From: Streptomyces sp. Ru73 | GTDB lineage: Bacteria > Actinomycetota > Actinomycetes > Streptomycetales > Streptomycetaceae | Assembly (NCBI RefSeq): GCF_002920575.1 | Contig: NZ_PQSQ01000054.1 | Coordinates: 1-53,637 of the forward strand | Reading direction: 5' to 3' | DNA length: 53,637 bases | In this document: in pieces, positions 24,825-33,432 of the stretch | Layout of the letters: each line of letters starts with the position of its first letter | Position numbering within the stretch: the stretch's first letter is position 1 | Position numbers and translations under genes: made by a program | Notes under the pieces: generated by a model | What the model was told of the DNA's origin: nothing | The model's database searches: none | What the model saw: only the letters and a program-made list of their open reading frames with translations

Positions 24825-25331
24825 GTGTTCACGAGCGTTTTGATGATCGAGAAGCCTCTGACGCCCGCGGACGTGGAGTTCGTCACCACGCTGCACGGCG
24901 ACGACGAGGTCTCCTTCGTCGTCCTCATGCAGCCGCGCGGCGAGCAGGACGTCTTGCTGCGGGCCATCGACGACGTCGCCCTCGGCGAGTTCGACGAGGC
25001 GGTGCGGGAGGGCGACGAGCCCGAAGGGGAGCGGGCCGAGCCGCCCGCGGAGCGCGCCCTGTCGCACACCTTGCAGCAACTGCGGAACGCGGGCGCTGAG
25101 GCCATCGGACAGGTGGTCGAAGACCACCCCCTGGAGCTGCTCCGGTCGGTCGTCGACGAGACGGGGGCCGACGAGGTGATCGTGCTGACCGCGCCGCACT
25201 TCGTGGAGGAGTTCTTCCACCGCGACTGGGCCTCCCGCGCCCGCCACAAGGTCGGCGTGCCCGTACTGAAGCTGTTCTCGCACGCGCCCGGCGAGCCTGC
25301 GGAGGAGCAGGACGAGACGGCCGGGAGCTGA
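24825..25331 (+). CDS. Conserved Streptomyces protein, possible Rossmann/USP-like fold
   Basis: This is a 168-residue soluble protein. The segments SVLMIEKPLTPADVEFVTTLHGDDEVSFVVLMQPRG and GADEVIVLTAPHFVEEFFHRDWASRARHKVGVPVLKLF suggest an alpha/beta protein like universal-stress or nucleotide-binding proteins. Homologues in Streptomyces carry the unsupported label indole-3-glycerol phosphate synthase; no TrpC motif is visible. The middle (55-90) is acidic. GTG at 24825 is the usual start, with GAAGGG upstream at slightly long spacing. An in-frame ATG at 24798 would add nine basic residues. Its leader carries two strong hairpins. Confidence 0.75.
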   Translation: MFTSVLMIEKPLTPADVEFVTTLHGDDEVSFVVLMQPRGEQDVLLRAIDDVALGEFDEAVREGDEPEGERAEPPAERALSHTLQQLRNAGAEAIGQVVEDHPLELLRSVVDETGADEVIVLTAPHFVEEFFHRDWASRARHKVGVPVLKLFSHAPGEPAEEQDETAGS

Positions 25332-25354
25332 CCGCACGCTCGCTCCACGGCCTC

Positions 25355-26041
25355 TCAGGCGCCCGCCGGCGCCCGCGTACCGACCCGCCCGTCCCGGACC
25401 TCCACGACGGCGTCCACGGCGCCCAGGTGTGCCCTGTCGTGGGTGACGAGCACGGTCGCCGTGCCGCGCCGGCGGGTGAGCGCGGTCAGCAGCTCCAGCA
25501 CGGCCGCGCCGCGCTCCTGGTCCAGCGCGCTGGTCGGCTCGTCGACCAGGAGGACGGCCGGGTCGTTCATCAGGGCCCGCGCGATGTTGACCCGCTGCCG
25601 CTGGCCGCCCGAGAGCTGGTGCGGCCGGTGGTCCGCCCGGTCCGCCAGCCCCACGGCGGCCAGCAGCTCCCGCGCCCGCGGGGCCGCCGCACGGGGCGAC
25701 CGCCCGGCCAGGTGGGCCATCGCCTGCAGCTGCTCGGCCGCGGTCAGCGAGGGCAGCAGGTTGGGCTGCTGGAAGACCATGCCGACCTTGTCGCGGCGGA
25801 GCGCGGTCAGCCGCGCGCGGCTCATCCCGGTGGTGGCCACGCCGTCGATCGTGACGGTGCCGCGGTCCGGGGTGATCAGGGTGGCGGCCACCGCCAGCAG
25901 GCTGGACTTTCCGGACCCCGAGGGGCCGAGCACGGCGGTCACCGAGCCGGCGGGCACGTGCAGGGACACCGCGTCCAGCGCGGTCAGCCGGGCGTCGCCG
26001 TCGGGGTAGGTGAGGGTGACGTCGGTCAGGTCGAGGCTCAT
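25355..26041 (-). CDS. MacB/LolD-type ABC transporter ATP-binding protein
   Basis: This is a 228-residue ATPase. Walker A is GPSGSGKSS, the Q-loop lies in GMVFQQPNLLPSL, the signature is LSGGQRQR, Walker B is LLVDEPTSALD, and the H-loop motif is VTHDR. The length and FQQPNLL segment are those of the LolD/MacB/FtsE type, whose permeases act on lipids, peptides or antibiotics at the membrane. ATG at 26041 has GGAG eight bases upstream. It follows the permease gene by 64 bases on the same strand, and a divergent two-component pair probably controls both. Confidence 0.92.
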   Translation of the reverse strand: MSLDLTDVTLTYPDGDARLTALDAVSLHVPAGSVTAVLGPSGSGKSSLLAVAATLITPDRGTVTIDGVATTGMSRARLTALRRDKVGMVFQQPNLLPSLTAAEQLQAMAHLAGRSPRAAAPRARELLAAVGLADRADHRPHQLSGGQRQRVNIARALMNDPAVLLVDEPTSALDQERGAAVLELLTALTRRRGTATVLVTHDRAHLGAVDAVVEVRDGRVGTRAPAGA

Positions 26042-26105
26042 CGGGCGCTCCACGGGGTCTTGGGGGCGGTCGGGGCGGTACGGGGGCGGCGGGGGCCGTG
26101 GGACG

Positions 26106-27200
26106 TCACCGGGCGCTCCCCAGGGCCGTCAGTGGGTCGACGGCGGTGACGCGGCGGACGGCCAGCGCGGCCCCCACCGCGCCGAGCGCGATCATGACCA
26201 GCGCGGGCACCAGGACGGTGGCCGGCTCCAGCACGAAGGGCACGGTGCCGCCGACCGCGGCGCCCACCCCGGCAGCGAGCGCGGTGCCCAGGCCGGTACC
26301 GAGGACCAGCAGGACGACGGCCTGGCCGAGGGCGTCCCGCAGCAGGTAACGGGTCGAGGCGCCGAGCGCCTTCAGTACGGCCACGTCGCCGCTCCGCTGG
26401 ATGGTCCACACGGTGAAGAACGCGCCGATCACCAGCGCCGAGATGGCGAAGAGGAAGCCGCGCATCAATTGCAGCGACCCGTTCTCGGCGGTGTAGGAGC
26501 CGATGGCCCGTACGGCGTCGGCGGACGCCACCGTCCGGGTGCCGAGCTTCCTGTCGGCGGCCGCGAGCGCGGTGGGCCCGGCGTCGCCGGCGGACAGCGC
26601 GAGGACCGTCGAGCCGCCGTCGTCCTTCGTGGCGGCCGGGCCGCCGGTCATCCGCTGCCAGTCCGCCAGCGCGGTCCACACGACGGGCGTGTGGCTGTAC
26701 ATCGCCCCGCCCGACACGGCGGCGGCCCGCAGCCGCTGCCCGGCGAGCGTGAACCGGTCACCGGCCCGTACGCCCAGCTCCTCGGCGGCCCGCTCGGAGA
26801 GCACGGCCGTACCGGGCGCGATCCGCGCGGCCTCGGGGGCCAGCCGGGAGCCGGGGCGCACCCCGAAGGCCGACAGTGCCGCGTTCCGCGTGCCCGACTC
26901 GCCCTTCGTGGTGGCGATGCCCAGCGGCTCGGCCCGGGCCACTCCCGGTACCGCGGCCCAGCTCCCGGCCGTCTTCGTGCTGATGTGCGAGTCGGTGAAC
27001 GACACGTCGTCGTCCCCGGCGGGCGCGGAGAACACCAGGTGGTCGGCGGGGAGCGAGGTGACCGCCGAGGTGTTCTCGCGGCCCAGCCCCGCCGTCAGCC
27101 CGGACAGCAGCCCCACCAGCACGGTGATCAGCACGATGACGGTCCCCATCAGGGCGAACCTGCCCTTGGCGAACCTCAGGTCTCTCCAGGCGACGAACAC
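26106..27200 (-). CDS. MacB/FtsX-type ABC transporter permease
   Basis: This is a 364-residue membrane protein with the MacB topology. One helix lies near the N terminus (about 13-36), a large extracytoplasmic domain follows (about 40-215), and three helices are at the C terminus, the first near FLFAISALVIGAFFTVWTIQRSGDVAVLKALGAS. That I-x-R-x-x-x-x-x-L-K-A-L-G-A-S run is the FtsX-family coupling segment. The C terminus ends V-D-P-L-T-A-L, also typical. GTG at 27200 precedes FVAWRDLRFAKGRF; GAGG and AAGGA lie upstream. It is first in a two-gene operon with the ATPase and divergent from the histidine kinase. Confidence 0.9.
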   Translation of the reverse strand: MFVAWRDLRFAKGRFALMGTVIVLITVLVGLLSGLTAGLGRENTSAVTSLPADHLVFSAPAGDDDVSFTDSHISTKTAGSWAAVPGVARAEPLGIATTKGESGTRNAALSAFGVRPGSRLAPEAARIAPGTAVLSERAAEELGVRAGDRFTLAGQRLRAAAVSGGAMYSHTPVVWTALADWQRMTGGPAATKDDGGSTVLALSAGDAGPTALAAADRKLGTRTVASADAVRAIGSYTAENGSLQLMRGFLFAISALVIGAFFTVWTIQRSGDVAVLKALGASTRYLLRDALGQAVVLLVLGTGLGTALAAGVGAAVGGTVPFVLEPATVLVPALVMIALGAVGAALAVRRVTAVDPLTALGSAR

Positions 27201-27517
27201 GGCCTCGGACGTCCTTTGCGCACGGTGCCGGGCCCGGTGCCCGGCGGCTGCCCCCAATCTCGCTGCGGAGGCGCGCCCCGGGCATCGCGCCCGGGACGGC
27301 TTCGCCGGGATCGAAAGGACACCGGCTCGGTCAACCTTTCGGTTGATGCCGGAGTGCCGGGCGCCGCCTAGCCTTGAGGAGCGCCCCGGCCGGCCTCCGG
27401 GAGCAGCCCCGCCGCCCGTGCCCGTACGCGGCCCGCAACGGGGCAGCGCACACCGGTACGCGCACGCGCAGCCCCGTACGCGTGCGCGACGATTCGGAAT
27501 GAGCACCTGAACGCGTC
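27201..27517. other. Divergent regulatory region between ABC exporter and two-component genes
   Basis: This 317-base spacer holds the promoters of both operons. The clearest element is a perfect inverted repeat at 27331-27346, described separately. Downstream on the plus strand TTGATG (27343) and TAGCCT (27369-27374) could be promoter hexamers, though the 20-base spacing is long. From about 27410 to 27500 the sequence is GTACGC-rich and featureless. No gene is seen. Confidence 0.5.
27331..27346. promoter_or_regulatory. Perfect inverted repeat, candidate response-regulator operator
   Basis: TCAACCTTTCGGTTGA has six-base arms (TCAACC and GGTTGA) around TTTC. It lies about 130 bases from the permease start and 170 from the kinase start, in the shared promoter region. 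NarL/LuxR-type regulators bind short inverted repeats of this type, so the adjacent response regulator is the natural candidate to bind it (inference). Confidence 0.55.
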
Positions 27518-28840
27518 GTGAACCCCCACTCCCTGACCCCCGTCCTCCGTGTGCTGCGCCTCTGCCTGCATCTGATGGTCGCCGCGCTGCTGGCGCTCGC
27601 CGCCGGGCGTGCGGTCGCCGACCACGCGCCCGACGGGCCGGCCGTCATCGGTGCCGCGGGCGTGCTCGCCCTCGTGTACGCGCTCGGTCCCGTCCTCCCG
27701 AAGGTATCCGCGGCGCCCGCTGCCGCCGCCCTCTGGCTCGTCGCCGTGCTGGCCGTATGGGCGACGCTGGTCCTGCTCACCCCGGACGGCGTCTGGCTCG
27801 CCTTCCCGCTCTTCTTCGTGCAGCTCCACCTGCTGCCCCTGAGGTGGGCGCTGCCGGTCGTCGCGGTCACCACCGCCGTGGCCGTCGGGGGCTTCGGGTG
27901 GCACGCCGGCACGCTCACCATCGGGACGGTGCTCGGGCCGGCCCTCGGGGCGGCGGTCGCGGTCGCCGTCGTCCTCGGGTACCAGGCGCTGTACCGGGAG
28001 AGCGAGCAGCGGCGCCGCCTCATCGAGGAGCTGACCGTGGCCCGCAGCGACCTGGCAGCGGCCGAACGCACCGCCGGGGTGCTGGCCGAGCGCGAGCGGC
28101 TCGCCCGCGAGATCCACGACACCCTCGCCCAGGGCCTCTCCAGCATCCAGCTGCTGCTGCGCGCCGCGGAGCGCGCCCTGCCCGGCCGCCCCGAGAGCGC
28201 GCTCGGCCACGTACGGCACGCGCGGGAGGCTGCCGTCGACAACCTCGCCGAGGCCCGCCGCTTCGTACGCGCCCTCAGCCCGCCCGGTCTGGAGCACGGT
28301 TCACTGCCCGCCGCGCTGGAACGGCTGTGCGAGACGACGGCGCGCACCACCGGCCTCGCCGTGCACTGCCACGTGTCCGGCACGCCCGCAGCGCTGCCCA
28401 CCCCGCACGAGGTGGCCCTGCTGCGCATCGCCCAGTCCGCGCTGGCCAACACGGTGCGGCACGCCGCGGCACACCGGGCCGAGCTGACCCTCAGCTACAT
28501 GGACACCGAGGTCGCGCTGGACGTGGTCGACGACGGCACCGGGTTCCGGCCCTCCGAGGTCCCCGCCCCGGGTGCCGACACCGGGGGAGGGGGCTTCGGG
28601 CTCGCCGCGATGCGCGCCAGGGCACGCGCCCTGCACGGCACCTTCGTGGTCGAATCGGCGCCGGGGGAGGGCACCGCCGTCGCGGTCACGCTGCCCGTCG
28701 CCGACCCGTCCCCGCCGGCCCCGCCACCGGCTGGCACCGGCACCGCACCGACCGGCACCGGCTCCGCCCCGTCCGACACCGGCACAGCCCAGATCGCCTC
28801 GTCCGATCCGCCCGACCCGTCCGAACAGGCCCGCACATGA
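27518..28840 (+). CDS. NarL-type sensor histidine kinase
   Basis: This is a 440-residue membrane kinase. The N-terminal half has about five to six hydrophobic helices with almost no extracytoplasmic domain, suggesting intramembrane sensing as in LiaS/DesK-like kinases. A coiled linker (about 160-190) precedes the HisKA_3 box LAREIHDTLAQGLSSIQ, in which the His is phosphorylated. The ATPase domain has ANTVRHAAAH (N box), DVVDDGTGF (D box) and GGGFGLAAMRARA (G box). A Pro/Thr-rich tail of about 45 residues follows. GTG at 27518 is the start that precedes the first helix. The stop overlaps the regulator start in ATGA. Confidence 0.92.
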   Translation: MNPHSLTPVLRVLRLCLHLMVAALLALAAGRAVADHAPDGPAVIGAAGVLALVYALGPVLPKVSAAPAAAALWLVAVLAVWATLVLLTPDGVWLAFPLFFVQLHLLPLRWALPVVAVTTAVAVGGFGWHAGTLTIGTVLGPALGAAVAVAVVLGYQALYRESEQRRRLIEELTVARSDLAAAERTAGVLAERERLAREIHDTLAQGLSSIQLLLRAAERALPGRPESALGHVRHAREAAVDNLAEARRFVRALSPPGLEHGSLPAALERLCETTARTTGLAVHCHVSGTPAALPTPHEVALLRIAQSALANTVRHAAAHRAELTLSYMDTEVALDVVDDGTGFRPSEVPAPGADTGGGGFGLAAMRARARALHGTFVVESAPGEGTAVAVTLPVADPSPPAPPPAGTGTAPTGTGSAPSDTGTAQIASSDPPDPSEQART

Positions 28841-29556
28841 CCGACGCCCCGCACTCCGGCGACCCCGTCGCGCACACCGGCGCCCCTGCCCCGGACACCG
28901 GCAGCCCCGCCCCGGCCGCCCCCGGAGGCGGCCGCATCCGCCTCCTGCTCGCCGACGACCACCCCGTCGTACGCGCCGGGCTGCGGGCCGTACTGGAGAC
29001 CGAACCGGACTTCGAGGTGGTGGCCGACGTCGCCACCGCTGAGGAGTCCGTTGCGCTCGCCGCCCGGCTCGGCGTCGACGTGGTCCTGATGGACCTCCAG
29101 TTCGGCGGCGAGATGCGCGGCCCGCGGGCCACCGCCGAGATCACCGCACGGGACGGCGCGCCCCGCGTCCTGGTCCTCACCACGTACGACACGGACGCCG
29201 ACATCCTGGCCGCCATCGAGGCCGGCGCCACCGGCTACCTCCTGAAGGACGCGCCGCCCGAGGAACTGGCGGCCGCGGTGCGCACCGCGGCCGCAGGGAA
29301 GTCGGCCCTCGCGCCGGCCGTCGCGCTGCGCCTGATGGACCGCATGCGCGCACCCGCCGCCGCCCTTTCGCGCCGCGAGACCGAGGTGCTCCGGCTGGTC
29401 GCCGACGGCCTGTCCAACGCGCAGATCAGCAAGCAGCTCTTCCTCAGCCAGGCGACCGTGAAGTCCCACCTGGTGCACATCTACACCAAGCTCGGCGTCG
29501 ACTCCCGTACGTCCGCGGTCGCGGCGGCCACGGCACAGGGGCTGATCCGGCGCTGA
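28837..29556 (+). CDS. NarL-type response regulator
   Basis: This is a 239-residue regulator. A Pro/Ala-rich 30-residue leader precedes the receiver domain (LLLADDHPVVRAGL with the acidic pair, VVLMDLQFGG with the phospho-acceptor Asp, VLTTYDTDADI, GYLLKDAP with the conserved Lys). The LuxR-type helix-turn-helix follows: LSRRETEVLRLVADGLSNAQISKQLFLSQATVKSHLVHIYTKLG. The ATGA overlap with the kinase gene indicates a coupled pair. The divergent MacB-like exporter and the inverted repeat between them suggest it controls that exporter in response to envelope stress or a drug. Confidence 0.93.
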   Translation: MTDAPHSGDPVAHTGAPAPDTGSPAPAAPGGGRIRLLLADDHPVVRAGLRAVLETEPDFEVVADVATAEESVALAARLGVDVVLMDLQFGGEMRGPRATAEITARDGAPRVLVLTTYDTDADILAAIEAGATGYLLKDAPPEELAAAVRTAAAGKSALAPAVALRLMDRMRAPAAALSRRETEVLRLVADGLSNAQISKQLFLSQATVKSHLVHIYTKLGVDSRTSAVAAATAQGLIRR

Positions 29557-29682
29557 CCCCGCTGCGTGGCGGAGGCCGGGCGGCCGTGACCGGGATTGTC
29601 GGTGCGGGGTGCGAGAATCGGGTCCGACCGACAAGCCGACCGGCGCCCGCCGGCCGGCCGTACCGACCAGGGAGACGTCACG

Positions 29683-31080
29683 ATGGCACCCGGCATCCCC
29701 GCCGCGATGGACCGACCGCACTTCATCGGCATCGGCGGCGCCGGCATGTCCGGCATCGCGAAGATCCTGGCCCAGCGCGGCGCCGCCGTGGCCGGCAGCG
29801 ATGCCAAGGAATCGGCGACCGTCCTGGCCCTGCGCGAGGCCGGCGCCACGGTCCACATCGGCCACGCCGCCGAGCACCTGGCCGCCGACGCCACCAGCGT
29901 CGTCGTCTCCTCCGCCATCCGCGCCGACAACCCCGAGCTGGCCGCGGCCGCCGAGCGCGGCATCCCGGTCGTGCACCGCTCGGACGCCCTCGCCGCCCTC
30001 ATGGACGGCGCGCGCCCCATCGCCGTCGCCGGCACGCACGGCAAGACGACCACCACGTCCATGCTGGCCGTCGCCCTGACCACCCTCGGCCTGGACCCCT
30101 CGTACGCCATCGGCGGCGACCTCGACGCGCCCGGTTCGAACGCCCGGCACGGCAACGGCGAGATCTTCGTGGCCGAGGCCGACGAGTCGGACCGCAGCTT
30201 CCACAAGTACGCCCCCGAGGTCGCCATCGTCCTCAACGTGGAGCTGGACCACCACGCCAACTACGCCTCGATGGACGAGATCTACGAGTCCTTCGAGACC
30301 TTCGTGGGCCGGGTCCGGCCGGGCGGCACCCTCGTGGTCTCCGCCGACCACCCCGGAGCCCGCGAGCTGACCGCCCGCGTCCGCGACCGCGACGGCCTCA
30401 CGGTCGTCACCTACGGCGAGGCGGACGACGCGGACCTGCGCGTCCTGGACATCACCCCGCGCGGCCTGGCCAGCGAGGTCACCGCCGTGCTGCCCACCGG
30501 CGAGCGCCTGGCCTTCACGGTCTCCGTCCCCGGCCGCCACTACGCGCTGAACGCCGTCGCGGCCCTCGCCGCCGGCGTCGCCCTCGGCGTGCCGGCCGCC
30601 GAGCTGGCCACGGCGCTCGGTTCGTACACCGGCGTCAAGCGCCGCCTCCAGCTCAAGGGCGAGGCCAAGGGCGTGCAGGTCATCGACTCCTACGCGCACC
30701 ACCCCACCGAGATGACCGCCGACCTGGAGGCCATCCGGGGCGCGGCGGCCGGCTCCCGCGTCCTCGTCGTCTTCCAGCCGCACCTCTTCTCCCGCACCCA
30801 GGAGCTGGGCCGGGAGATGGGCCAGGCGCTGGCGCTGGCCGACGCCTCCGTGGTGCTGGACATCTACCCGGCCCGCGAGGACCCGATCCCGGGCGTGACC
30901 AGCGACCTGATCGTCAAGGCCGCCGAGGCGGCCGGCGCGACGGTGACCGCCGAGCACGACAAGGCCGCGATCCCCGACGTCATCGCAGGAATGGCGGGCC
31001 CTGGTGACCTTGTTCTGACCATGGGCGCGGGCGACGTGACGGAGCTGGGACCGGAGATCCTGGCCCGCCTCGACGCCTGA
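29683..31080 (+). CDS. murC: UDP-N-acetylmuramate--L-alanine ligase
   Basis: This is a 465-residue cytoplasmic enzyme that joins L-alanine to UDP-MurNAc with ATP, the first amino-acid addition in peptidoglycan synthesis. HFIGIGGAGMSGIA at the N terminus binds the UDP-sugar. The P-loop is GTHGKTTTT (about 117-125), followed by EADESDRSF and LNVELDHHANY. The C-terminal domain has DSYAHHPTEM and FQPHLFSRT. ATG at 29683 has AGGGAGA upstream. The gene lies outside any division cell-wall cluster in this window, next to msrB, as I recall for murC of Streptomyces coelicolor. Confidence 0.95.
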   Translation: MAPGIPAAMDRPHFIGIGGAGMSGIAKILAQRGAAVAGSDAKESATVLALREAGATVHIGHAAEHLAADATSVVVSSAIRADNPELAAAAERGIPVVHRSDALAALMDGARPIAVAGTHGKTTTTSMLAVALTTLGLDPSYAIGGDLDAPGSNARHGNGEIFVAEADESDRSFHKYAPEVAIVLNVELDHHANYASMDEIYESFETFVGRVRPGGTLVVSADHPGARELTARVRDRDGLTVVTYGEADDADLRVLDITPRGLASEVTAVLPTGERLAFTVSVPGRHYALNAVAALAAGVALGVPAAELATALGSYTGVKRRLQLKGEAKGVQVIDSYAHHPTEMTADLEAIRGAAAGSRVLVVFQPHLFSRTQELGREMGQALALADASVVLDIYPAREDPIPGVTSDLIVKAAEAAGATVTAEHDKAAIPDVIAGMAGPGDLVLTMGAGDVTELGPEILARLDA

Positions 31081-31138
31081 CGCGCGGCCCCACCGGACAC
31101 CACAGGGCCGGACACCCACCGCCCGAAGGAGCGAGACC

Positions 31139-31546
31139 ATGGCCTACGAGATCGACAAGCCCGACGAGCAGTGGCGCGCCGAGCTGAGCCCCGCCGAGTA
31201 CCACGTCCTGCGCGAGGCCGGCACGGAGCCCGCCTTCGTCGGCGAGTACACCGACACCAAGACGCCCGGCGTCTACTCCTGCCGGGCCTGCGGCGCCGAA
31301 CTGTTCCGCTCGGACACGAAGTTCGCCAGCCACTGCGGCTGGCCGTCCTTCTACGACCCGAAGGACTCCGACGCCGTCGAGCTCGTGGAGGACCGTTCCC
31401 ACGGCATGGTCCGCACCGAGGTGCGCTGCGCCCGCTGCGGCTCCCACCTCGGCCACGTCTTCGAGGGCGAGGGCTACCCCACCCCCACCGACCAGCGGTA
31501 CTGCATCAACTCCATCTCCTTGCGGCTGACTCCGGAAGAGGGCTGA
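31139..31546 (+). CDS. msrB: Peptide-methionine (R)-S-oxide reductase
   Basis: This 135-residue enzyme repairs oxidised methionine in proteins. Two CxxC pairs (CRAC and CARC) bind structural zinc. The catalytic cysteine is Cys122 in RYCINS. GWPSFYDP and GSHLGHVFEGEGYPTPTDQRYC are the hallmark stretches. Length is normal. ATG at 31139 follows GAAGGAG at eight bases. It is 58 bases downstream of murC and is closed by a strong hairpin at 31549-31581. Confidence 0.96.
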   Translation: MAYEIDKPDEQWRAELSPAEYHVLREAGTEPAFVGEYTDTKTPGVYSCRACGAELFRSDTKFASHCGWPSFYDPKDSDAVELVEDRSHGMVRTEVRCARCGSHLGHVFEGEGYPTPTDQRYCINSISLRLTPEEG

Positions 31547-31548
31547 CG

Positions 31549-31581
31549 GTCACCGGGAGGCCCGCACGGCCTTCCGGTGAC
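31549..31581 (+). terminator. Strong hairpin terminator of the murC-msrB unit
   Basis: Arms of 14 bases, GTCACCGGGAGGCC and GGCCTTCCGGTGAC, pair with one G-T wobble around a five-base loop, three bases after the msrB stop. There is no T-run, as is usual in Streptomyces. Confidence 0.8.
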
Positions 31582-31674
31582 GCAACGGCGCGTGGCGCCC
31601 GCGCGCCTTCAACGGCGGGCGCCCCGCCGGAAATTCGGTGGCGGACCGCCGTCGGGCGCGCCGATGATGGCCGC

Positions 31675-32226
31675 ATGAGCGGAGCGCGCAGAAGAGCCGA
31701 CATGTTCGTGGCGTCCGAGGACGACCCGCGGGAGAACGGGCCGCGTCTGGGGGACGAGCGGGCCACGCTCGTGGAGTATCTGCGCTGCCAGCGCCTCACG
31801 CTGGAGATGAAGTGCGCCGGGCTGGACGCCGAGGCGCTGGCCCGGCGTGCGGTGGAGCCGTCCACGATGTCGTTGCTGGGGCTGGTGCGGCACATGGCCG
31901 ATGTGGAGCGCGGCTGGTTCCGGCGGTGCATGGCCGGGCAGGACGCGCCCCCGCTCTTCCGTACCGAGGCCGAGCCCGACGGCGACTTCGACGGGGCGGT
32001 GGCCGACCCGGCGGTGGTCGACGGTGCGTGGGCGGCCTGGCGGGCCGAGACGGAGTTCGCCGAGCGCTTCGTGGCCGAGGCGCCCGATCTCGGCATCGTG
32101 GGGCAGGGGAGCGATGGGCCGATCTCGCTGCGCGAGGTGCTGGTCCACATGGTGGAGGAGTACGCCCGGCACAACGGGCACGCGGATCTGCTGCGTGAGC
32201 GCATCGACGGCCGCCTGGGGCAGTAG
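31675..32226 (+). CDS. DinB/DUF664-family protein
   Basis: This is a 183-residue four-helix protein of the DinB-like metal-binding superfamily, which includes mycothiol- and bacillithiol-dependent transferases. The three metal-ligand histidine positions are in LLGLVRHMADVERGWF (about residue 66), VLVHMVEEYARHNGHADLLRE (two histidines near 160-170). Many Streptomyces paralogues are annotated as mycothiol transferases, but thiol use is not proven here. The first 25 residues form a polar extension. ATG at 31675 has GATGAT six bases upstream, which may be a -10 of a leaderless promoter. Confidence 0.87.
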   Translation: MSGARRRADMFVASEDDPRENGPRLGDERATLVEYLRCQRLTLEMKCAGLDAEALARRAVEPSTMSLLGLVRHMADVERGWFRRCMAGQDAPPLFRTEAEPDGDFDGAVADPAVVDGAWAAWRAETEFAERFVAEAPDLGIVGQGSDGPISLREVLVHMVEEYARHNGHADLLRERIDGRLGQ

Positions 32227-32284
32227 CGCACCACGCAGGGGCCTCGCCGCCCGCGCCCGCGCAGTGCGGCCGTCAGGGCCCGCC

Positions 32285-33358
32285 TCAGTCCACCCGCGGC
32301 GTCAGCACCTTCCCCAGGTCGTACCGCACCGGCTCCTCCAGCTGCGCGTACGTGCAGCTCTCCGGTGTGCGGTCCGGGCGCCAGCGGCGGAACTGCGCCG
32401 TGTGCCGGAAGCGCTGCCCGTTCTCCATGTGGTCGTACGCCACCTCCAGGACCCGCTCCGGGCGCAGCGGCAGCCAGGACAGGTCCTTCTTGCCGCTCCA
32501 GCGGCTGGGCGCGCCGGGCATCCGCGCCGACTCGTGTGCCTCCTCGTTCGCCCAGTCGGCCCAGGGGTGGCCCGCCGCCGACTCCATGCGCAGCGGCTCC
32601 AGCTCCGCCACCAGCTCCGCACGCCGCTTCATGGAGAACGCCGCGCACACCCCTACGTGCTGCAGTGCGCCGGTCGCGTCGTACAAGCCCAGCAGCAGCG
32701 AGCCGACCACGGGTCCGCTCTTGTGGTAGCGGAAGCCGGCCAGCACGCAGTCCGCCGTCCGCTCGTGCTTGATCTTGACCATGACCCGCTCGTTCTGCCG
32801 GTACGGCATGTCCAGCGGCTTGGCGATCACGCCGTCCAGCCCCGCGCCCTCGTACTGCGTGAACCACTCGGCGGCGACGTCGCGGTCCGTGGTGGCCGGC
32901 GCGAGGTGCACCGGGGCCTCGGCGCCGCGCAGCGCTTCAGTGAGCCGCGCCCGCCGCTCCTTCTGGGGCGCGCGCAGCAGCGCTTCGTCGTCCAGCGCCA
33001 GCAGGTCGAACGCCACGAAGCCGGCCGGGGTCCGCTCGGCGAGCAGGTCCACCCGGGACTTGGCGGGGTGGATGCGCTCGGTGAGCGCGTCGAAGTCCAG
33101 CCGGTCGCCGCGGGCGATCACGATCTCGCCGTCGAGGACGCAGCGCCGGGGCACGTTGGCGCGCACCGCCTCGACCAGCTCGGGGAAGTAGCGGGTGAGC
33201 GACTTGCCCGTACGGCTGCCCAGCTCGACCTCGTCGCCGTCCCGGAAGACGATGGCCCGGAAGCCGTCCCATTTGGCCTCGTACTGCATGCCGGGCGGGA
33301 TCTTGGCGGCCGGCTTGGCCAGCATCGGCTTCACGGGGGGCAGCACCGGGAGATCCAT
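32285..33358 (-). CDS. ATP-dependent DNA ligase (LigC type)
   Basis: This is a 357-residue ligase. The adenylated lysine is Lys29 in EAKWDGFRA (motif I). Other motifs follow: GSRTGK, RRCVLDGEIVI (motif III), FVAFDLLAL, GLDGVIAKPLDMPYRQNERVMVKIKHERTADCVLAG (motifs IV and V), and an OB-fold with SRWSGKKDLSWLPLRPERVLEVAYDHMENGQRFRHTAQFRRWRPDR. It matches LigC1-type ligases used in actinobacterial DNA end joining or excision repair. The start is ATG at 33358, in a very short spacer from the divergent polymerase gene, an arrangement I also recall in S. coelicolor. Ku is not in the window. Confidence 0.92.
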   Translation of the reverse strand: MDLPVLPPVKPMLAKPAAKIPPGMQYEAKWDGFRAIVFRDGDEVELGSRTGKSLTRYFPELVEAVRANVPRRCVLDGEIVIARGDRLDFDALTERIHPAKSRVDLLAERTPAGFVAFDLLALDDEALLRAPQKERRARLTEALRGAEAPVHLAPATTDRDVAAEWFTQYEGAGLDGVIAKPLDMPYRQNERVMVKIKHERTADCVLAGFRYHKSGPVVGSLLLGLYDATGALQHVGVCAAFSMKRRAELVAELEPLRMESAAGHPWADWANEEAHESARMPGAPSRWSGKKDLSWLPLRPERVLEVAYDHMENGQRFRHTAQFRRWRPDRTPESCTYAQLEEPVRYDLGKVLTPRVD

Positions 33359-33432
33359 ATCCCGATTGTGCGGGTATGCCCCGTACGTCGCCCGACGAGC
33401 GCGTCCGCCCGTCCGCGCTTACCGTGGCGGCC

